Positions 58,515 to 64,000 of a DNA stretch of 64,000 nucleotides are shown here, in pieces. Position 1 is the stretch's first letter; each line of letters begins with the position of its first letter. This DNA is from Diadophis punctatus similis (lineage: Eukaryota > Chordata > Lepidosauria > Squamata > Dipsadidae): the NCBI GenBank assembly GCA_023053685.1, contig JALIGW010000001.1:56992859-57056858 (forward strand), read 5' to 3'. A program made the translations under genes and the position numbers. Below the pieces are notes generated by a model. That model made no database searches and was not told the origin of the DNA. It was given only the letters and a program-made list of their open reading frames with translations.

Positions 58515-58566
58515 CTGTGGACCTCTATGCCACTAGATGTCTGTGGACCTCTATGCCACTAGATGA
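58515..58566. repeat. 26-bp tandem duplication beside a MITE
   Basis: Two copies of CTGTGGACCTCTATGCCACT plus AGATGT/AGATGA lie end to end, starting exactly at the right target duplication of the MITE. Confidence 0.95.
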
Positions 58567-59288
58567 AATAACAATAGTAGTGTAACTGAGCTGAAAGTGG
58601 ATTGAGGAAATAACAGCATAGACAAGCAAAGGGATCTAGCTAATATCACATGAAACTTTGTGCTCTTCTCAGTGCCTAGGATGCTCACAACAACTTAGGT
58701 TGTTCAAACTGAGAGAGGGTAAGGGGAATTGACTAGTCTGGTATTTTGCTGAGCAAGGGCATTCTTTGGTCCCTGCTGAAACACAGAGCACAGTATGGAG
58801 CAGACTGTTAATCAGGCAGCAGATTTGAACTTAAGCCCTTCTGTTTCTGCAAAGGGCAAAGAAACAAACCATTGGTGTGAAAGCAATCTGGGCTGCCTGT
58901 CTCAAGGAAATGTACAATGGAATTTTAGAAGGTAGGGGAAAAGCTGCTTAAAATTAAAGCCAGTAATTCTGTGTTCAAGGAAGAATCTGATACATTCTAG
59001 GCTGCTGCATTTCCTTCTCAGTACTATTTTCTGCCACTTTTATTAAACTACTGTAAGTGCGGTGGAAACACTTGGCAGCTTGATTCTCTGGTTAATGACT
59101 AGAAGAGTTTAGTTAATGGCTACAATTCAGTACAGAATGAAAAGCATAGACACTGCATCCTGGGAGAGAAGCAAATAAAGATTTAAATACCTTTTTGACA
59201 GTGCCAAATGGCTACCTAAGACAACTGAGGGAATCTCTCCCCTTCACTGTACTAAAGGATTCAACTCATAATTTGGTATAATAAAAAG
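58567..59288. other. Unassigned spacer
   Basis: Nothing recognised. Confidence 0.4.
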
Positions 59289-59418
59289 CAGTGTTTCTCA
59301 ATCTTGGCAACTTTAAGATGGACTTCAACTCTCAAAGTTCCCCAGCCAGCATGTTAGCTGGGAAACTCTGGGAGTTGAAGTCTGCCCATCTTAAAATTGC
59401 CAAAATTGAGAGACATTG
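59289..59418. mobile_element. Palindromic MITE (CAGTGTTTCTCAAT ends)
   Basis: Same palindromic family as 57183-57317: GGCAACTTTAAGATGGACTT on the left mirrors CTGCCCATCTTAAAATTGCC on the right, around a centre near 59350. No convincing target duplication. Confidence 0.8.
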
Positions 59419-59689
59419 ATCTAGAGCAGTATATCCTGGTATTTTGATAAAGAAAATTTTGCATGTTCATTTTCTGTGGTTATTTTTACTGTTTCAGTGC
59501 CTGACCTATAGAACATTATGATCTGTAAGGTTCAGACATTCCTGGCCCTTCTGGCTGTTTCCAAGTCCCTAAGAACCTGTCCTTTTCCCTGAGCATTTGA
59601 CCAAATTGCAGGATGTGACTGCATAGGATGACAGGACCTAGGATGGAATATTGATTGCTTATCCCTGATTGCTTCTTATGGATACCGTG

Positions 59690-59845
59690 GTTACTTTGCT
59701 ATCTTGTTGTTTTTAATGTTTATTTTACAATTATACATTGTATCTTCTATTCATTTTTAATTTCTTGTTGACATATTTCTTCAAATTGCGAATCGCCCAG
59801 GGTTGCTTTTGTGAACTGGGCAGCCATATAACTCTAATAAACAAA
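59690..59845 (+). mobile_element. Old L2-like LINE 3' end
   Basis: AATTGCGAATCGCCCAGGGT then TTTTGTGAACTGGGCAGCCA followed by TATAACTCTAATAAACAAAC has the terminal layout of L2-like LINEs. Confidence 0.5.
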
Positions 59846-60224
59846 CTGTGCACATCACTTTGAGGTATTTTTTTTATTGAAAAGCCTTATAAATTCAAAT
59901 TATCATTATCATCACCATCTCATGTAAGGCAAGAGATGATTGCATGTGTTATTTCACAAGATTCTAGATAGTATAAGCCTAAGAGCAACATTGAATGAAC
60001 CAATGTTAATAATGCCTCAAAAAGTACAAAGTCCTGTTTGTTCATTTAAGGCTTAAAACAACTGTTTAATTGTTTAATCAACCAAAAAGCTAATCCAAAA
60101 TTTTCCTGAAGGGATTCAGATCTTTAGATTTTGAGTAGATACCTCTCATGCCCACCAATCCAATGTCAAATTGAAATCTCTGCAATCAGGTAAGACAAGA
60201 AATGTTTCTGTTACTATATACAAT
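59846..60224. other. Unassigned spacer
   Basis: Nothing recognised. Confidence 0.4.
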
Positions 60225-60873
60225 TGTTGGAAGAAATATCCATCTGGTTCAGTTCCAAGTGGGGAGAAAGACACTGGAAACATGGAGGCTGATTGGAAAG
60301 ATGGTTTAATGAAGCAGAACCATCAAGGACATGGTCCTGGTGCAGCTGACCACATGGAGTGGAGAGTGAGGGTTATTTATACCCTCTCTTTGGCCTTGCT
60401 CTTGAGCTTCCTGTTCCTGTGCTACAAATGTATTCTATTGGCTGTAGTCATACTCCCATGGAGCCATGCAGGGGTCATAGCTGACCTTGACTTGTAGGTT
60501 TTCTGAGTCAAGCTTGGTTGAAGCTTGCTGAGTGATACAATGAAGAGGCTTGTGTTCTGAAAGGGTGTTGGGCAATTCCTATTGTGTCTTAATGGCTGTG
60601 CCCTGGTTTGAATCTTGAGTGAGGGCTAATTCCATCACCCTGAGGCTGAATGTCTTTTGTCTTGTAGATAGGTTGGCCCAGACCTTCTTAATGGGCAGCA
60701 AATATCTGTTGGGGTCAGGGAAATGGGGCTGAGTTTCTGTCTCTCTTAAGAGAGACAGACACTTTCTCTTTAAGGGAACATTTCTCTTTTAAGGGAAATA
60801 TAATATTCTGTCTTTTTAAATATTTATCAAAATATTCCATTCTTCTAGAAGGGGTGGGTGCTAACTTTCTACA
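60225..60873 (-). mobile_element. Solo LTR-like element (endogenous retrovirus type)
   Basis: On the minus strand it starts TGTAGAAAGTTAGCACCCAC and ends with ATATTTCTTCCAACA, so it has TG...CA ends. About 450 bp in, CAGCCAATAG is followed by GAGGGTATAAATAACC, a CCAAT box and TATA box at normal spacing. ATTAAA (60315 region) could serve as the polyadenylation signal before the R/U5-like end. Length (649 bp) fits an LTR. No coding region flanks it, so it appears to be a solo LTR. A clean target duplication was not found. The fragment at 15243-15450 shares its start. Confidence 0.7.
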
Positions 60874-61487
60874 TTATTATGCAGGGTATAAATGGTAAGG
60901 TTTACAGTGCAGCCAATTCTGAAAAAGAAGTGCCTTTTGGTAATCTGTGTTCATTGTGGCATTTTCTAAACTAGGTAGCCAAATTTTCATTGATGGGAAA
61001 TGGTAGCTATAAAGGAAAGATGCACCCAAACATTATAAACAAACCTTTGCCAAATGAAACCCACTCCTGCTTCTTCTCCTTTCACCATCAACAATGTTTT
61101 TCTTGTTGCTACTTGTATTGTGCAGTTTTCAATAGGGATAAAAAAAACTTTAGCCAAATAGAAAGAAGAAGGAGAGGACAGAGAGAACCCTACTCTCTCT
61201 AATTCTCTATAATTCTCAGCTTCTTTTCATCACCTTATTATTCAGTGTTCGTTTTTACTTCAGCCCAAAGCATGTTTTCTCCTGGATTATATACATATTT
61301 GTCATTCTTCTTGAAACCTAAGAAGAGCCTATGTATTTTATCCCAGATTACCTACAAAGCCAATCAGCTGCAAAATACCCTGACTTATCTACACTATTTT
61401 CTTAACTTGTTAAAACAATTTAACAAGGTCCTGGATGACCCTTGTTAAGGAGTTATTGTGTTGTTAAGCACCTACACAGCGTAATAG
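60874..61487. other. Unassigned spacer
   Basis: Nothing recognised. Confidence 0.4.
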
Positions 61488-61975
61488 TGTTGCAGTTTGA
61501 TATGAATGCTATTTAGTCAATAAACAGAATATCTGTAGTATGTACAAAATAGTTTTACTTGAATAGTAGCAAAGTTAAATAGGAAGTCCAAGTCATACAC
61601 AGTTATTCAGTCAATGCAAAGTTTCTTCTTCTTGCCTATCTTTGTTTTAACTCACAAACAAAGATTACAGCTATCTCTCAATTCTATACTATCACTGATA
61701 GTTACTCTTCTCTTCACAGCAATTCCACACAGTCATAAAGTAATCTACTCATCAGTAAAGCAGCAGAGAATCTTCAATCTGGAACACACCGTCAAACACC
61801 ACTCACCACACTAAACCACAACCACCAACCATAAACCACCAACCACTTTGAGCGTGCTCTCTTGCTTACTTATATAGTAATCATCCACAATGCATTTAAA
61901 GCAATATTCACATAACAATGATTTGTGGCTTAATCATATATTAACACACCCAATTGTTTGAACAGGGTTCTAACA
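61488..61975 (-). mobile_element. Solo LTR-like element
   Basis: On the minus strand it starts TGTTAGAACCCTGTTCAAAC and ends AAACTGCAACA. TACTATATAAGTAAGC near 61870 looks like a TATA box, about 110 bp into the element. Its ends match the element at 18916-19454. The 488-bp length and TG...CA ends fit an LTR. No target duplication and no internal genes. Confidence 0.5.
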
Positions 61976-62346
61976 ACCCTGCATCATTTAGTCAGCAACA
62001 TTTCCATATGCCAACAATTTCCTCCCTCCCCACACTGCATAAAGTGGCTTCTTCATTTTCTGATTGATTTGAAATGTTTATTTGCAACCATAGGTTTTAG
62101 CAAAATTCATATAGATTGCAACAATCTATATCAGTGGAATACCATCCCCTCTAATATTAACATTATTTGTCAGCACGTGCTTTCTCTTTTTCTCCTAAAA
62201 AAATTCCACAAGTCCCCATTGTTCTACAATTTGTACAAATTGATATATATATAAACTTCTATTTTGGATTGGCTTTCCATACATTTCTTGCTTTGGCACA
62301 TGCCTCAAGGCAAGGCAGGCCACTGCTATGTGGGAACTCTCTAAGG
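61976..62346. other. Unassigned spacer
   Basis: Nothing recognised. Confidence 0.4.
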
Positions 62347-62472
62347 CAGTGTTTGTCAACCTCAGCAATTTTAAGATGTATGGATTTCAATTCCCAGAAT
62401 TTCCCAGGCAGCATACTGACTGGGGGAGTTGAAGTCCATACAACTTAAACTTGTCAAGGTTGAAAAACAGTG
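62347..62472. mobile_element. Palindromic MITE (CAGTGTTTGTCAAC ends)
   Basis: Member of the 57183-type palindromic family: CAATTTTAAGATGTATGGAT mirrors AAGTCCATACAACTTAAAC. More diverged than the other copies and without a clear target duplication. Confidence 0.75.
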
Positions 62473-62578
62473 CTGTGGGAATTCAAAGCAAGGAGCTTAG
62501 ATCAACAAAATCTAGAACAGAATGGAAGATTTTATCCACACAAGGCACCATCATATCTCCTGGATCGTTCTTCAAGAG

Positions 62579-62713
62579 CAGAGGTCTTCAAACTTGACAA
62601 CTTTAAGACTTGTGGACTTGAATTCCCATAATTCTCCAGCCAGCAAAGCTGACTGGAGAATTCTGGGAGTTGAAGTCCACAAGTCTTAAAGTTGCCAAGT
62701 TTGGGGACCCCTG
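62579..62713. mobile_element. Palindromic hAT MITE (CAGAGGTCTTCAAA ends)
   Basis: Nearly perfect palindrome; ACTTTAAGACTTGTGGACTT on the left mirrors AAGTCCACAAGTCTTAAAGT on the right. An exact 8-bp duplication TTCAAGAG (62571-62578 and 62714-62721) identifies the family as hAT. The long perfect arms suggest it is the youngest of the four palindromic copies. Confidence 0.94.
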
Positions 62714-62924
62714 TTCAAGAGCTAGAGCTCTTCAATCCTTTAGCAAAAAGGCCTGTTTTTTGTGAAAACTTGTATCATGAATTTTGTTTCATGAATTTGG
62801 GTGTTCTGTATCCCATGAACTTTGCAGCAGAATAAATTTTTTTGCATTTTTTTAAAAAAAGAGGCAAGAAACTAAAAATTGGGTATAAACACTGGTAGTT
62901 ATAGTTCTGAGGGGTGCTGGATGC

Positions 62925-63180
62925 TCTCTGAGCTTTGCTTGTTTTCTTGCAGATGTTTCATTACCCTAACTAGGTAACATCATCAGTGCTGGTAAGGAGT
63001 GTTGTTTGCTGTCAGTTTATATTCTGGTGACTTGCCTGTCTGTGTGGGGGAGGGTGGTCTTAGGTTGGCCTGTTTACTGATGGCTCTTTGGCAGTTTCTT
63101 GGTTGGGGTATTGTTTACTTGATTGTTGGTCTGAAGTTAAACTTGGAGTTAATCAATTAACTGATCTGGGTGCTGATTAT
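62925..63180 (-). mobile_element. Penelope-like 3' end, inverted relative to the next piece
   Basis: On the minus strand GCACTGATGATGTTACCTAG, then GAAACATCTGCAAGAAAAC and AGCTCAGAGAGCATCCAGCA, is the 3' terminal sequence found in reptile Penelope-like elements. The protein-coding piece at 63215-63412 reads the opposite way. Confidence 0.6.
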
Positions 63181-63214
63181 TGATGGAACAGGCAGAAGAC
63201 TGGCAGAAGGCATC

Positions 63215-63412
63215 CATTAACACCAACTGGCAGTCAGAAGACATGATGAAAATTCTTTAATTTCACAACATATAGACAGATTTTAATCATAGTTTCAATT
63301 GGAAAAATGTTACAATCCTAGACCGGGCCAAGTCCAAAAATGCCAGGGAATTTCTAGAAGCCTGGCACTCTGACAAATCAGCTATCAAAAGACACATAGA
63401 TATTAACAACAT
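63215..63412 (+). pseudogene. Penelope-like GIY-YIG region fragment
   Basis: Two frames give HQLAVRRHDENSLISQHID and then VTILDRAKSKNAREFLEAWH and SDKSAIKRHIDINNIP. This order is the C-terminal GIY-YIG endonuclease region of Penelope-like elements. A frame change and stops lie between the blocks (63285-63310). The element is cut off at about 63412 by the start of the palindromic element. Confidence 0.75.
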
Positions 63413-64000
63413 ACCGTATTTTTCGGAGTATAGGACGCACCTTTTTACTCCCAAAAAGGGGGTCAAAAAGTGGGTGCGTCCTATACACCGAATGCAGCCC
63501 CCAACCCCCCCAGCCCCCACCCTTCGGAAGTTTTCCCCGCCGCCCGCCGCTGCCTCCGCCACCGCCGCTTGCCCCCCCCGCTGCTTGCCCCCGCCGTCCC
63601 CGTTGTTGCTTGCCGCCGCCACCACCGCTGCTTGCCGCCGCCACCCATTCCTGAGCTAGCACCTTTCGAGGTGCCACCGCTCCACTTCGATCCCCACCGC
63701 TGCCCGCTTGCGAGCGAGCGGGCGTACGAGCAGGCGAGGCGTGGCGGCAGGCAGGTGTCTTGGAAGCGCCGAGGGCAGCACGCACGTCCGGGATGCCGCT
63801 TAGCCGGCAGCAGCGGGCGCAGCGAGTCCCGTCCTTACGCGCGTCCCTGGCGCTTGCTGTGGCGACGCTGTTTTCTCCGAGATCTTTGTCTACTGCTCCT
63901 TCTCCGAGACAAAGGTCTCGGAGAAAACAGCGTCGCCACAGCAAGCGCCGGGGACGCGCGTGGGGACGGAACTCGCTGCGCCCGCTGCTGCCGGCTAAGC
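63408..64000. mobile_element. Left half of a large palindromic DNA element, GC-rich centre
   Basis: It begins CATACCGTATTTTTCGGAGT then ATAGGACGCACC, a terminal motif widespread in vertebrate MITEs. A small internal inverted repeat (TATAGGACGCACC at 63431-63443 against GGTGCGTCCTATA at 63473-63485) follows. GC- and CpG-rich sequence with GCCGCC runs fills 63490-63800. The arms 63798-63890 and 63908-64000 are reverse complements (93 bp, five differences), so the axis is near 63,899 and the right half continues past the window. Open frames across it are compositional artefacts. Confidence 0.75.

Noticed and set aside
63378..63944. 188-codon Gly/Ala/Arg-rich frame, or a CpG-island promoter
   Set aside because: It lies in the GC-rich arm of a palindromic repeat; no conserved domain and no adjacent exon. 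CpG density is explained by the element.

Overview
This window looks like nuclear DNA from a squamate reptile, most likely a snake. The evidence is the repeat content: tRNA-derived SINEs of the Sauria type, a decayed BovB LINE, L2-, CR1- and L1-type LINEs, Penelope-like elements, many hAT MITEs with 8-bp target duplications, and long ATAC/ATTT/pentanucleotide microsatellites. There are no bacterial-style genes or operons. The species call is inference; the repeat families are recognised from conserved protein motifs and termini, not from a database search.

Layout. Positions 1-15242 are one tandem satellite array of a 101-bp unit (about 150 copies, open at the left edge). It abuts a piece of LTR-like sequence (15243-15450). 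From 15.4 to 23.6 kb there is a nested set of retroelement debris: an L1 3' end with a 15-bp target duplication and a second LINE inside it, a SCAN/gag-like fragment, an LTR-like element carrying a large microsatellite, and a broken L1 5' region. The only host gene signal is at 23628-25348: two consecutive in-phase exons on the + strand that encode the C-terminal part of the ricin-type lectin domain of a polypeptide GalNAc-transferase (GALNT family), ending in a stop codon. Its earlier exons are not visible, so the satellite may lie in an upstream intron or upstream of the gene.

Downstream of the gene the window is intergenic and repeat-rich. It holds a decayed BovB (29.7-30.6 kb), a nearly full-length L2-type LINE on the minus strand (30.9-35.5 kb) whose long reading frame is broken only by one nonsense codon and a 2-nt deletion near its end, a second truncated L2 copy on the + strand (45.8-47.2 kb), a young 5'-truncated LINE with a cysteine/histidine C-terminus (41.3-42.0 kb), a CR1 3' end, two Penelope-like fragments, a decayed RTE-like fragment and two further LTR-like elements at 60-62 kb.

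Nine hAT-like MITEs are scattered from 28.8 to 62.7 kb. Two are inserted inside SINEs and one sits in or beside the target duplication of another. The last 590 bp hold half of a large palindromic element whose axis is near 63,899 and whose right half runs off the window. No complete host gene, rRNA, CRISPR array or functional tRNA gene was found. The most unusual features are the near-perfect 101-bp satellite, whose every unit carries a splice-acceptor-like signal in the sense of the nearby gene, an unassigned inverted repeat pair 3 kb apart (40.5/43.7 kb), and the terminal palindrome.
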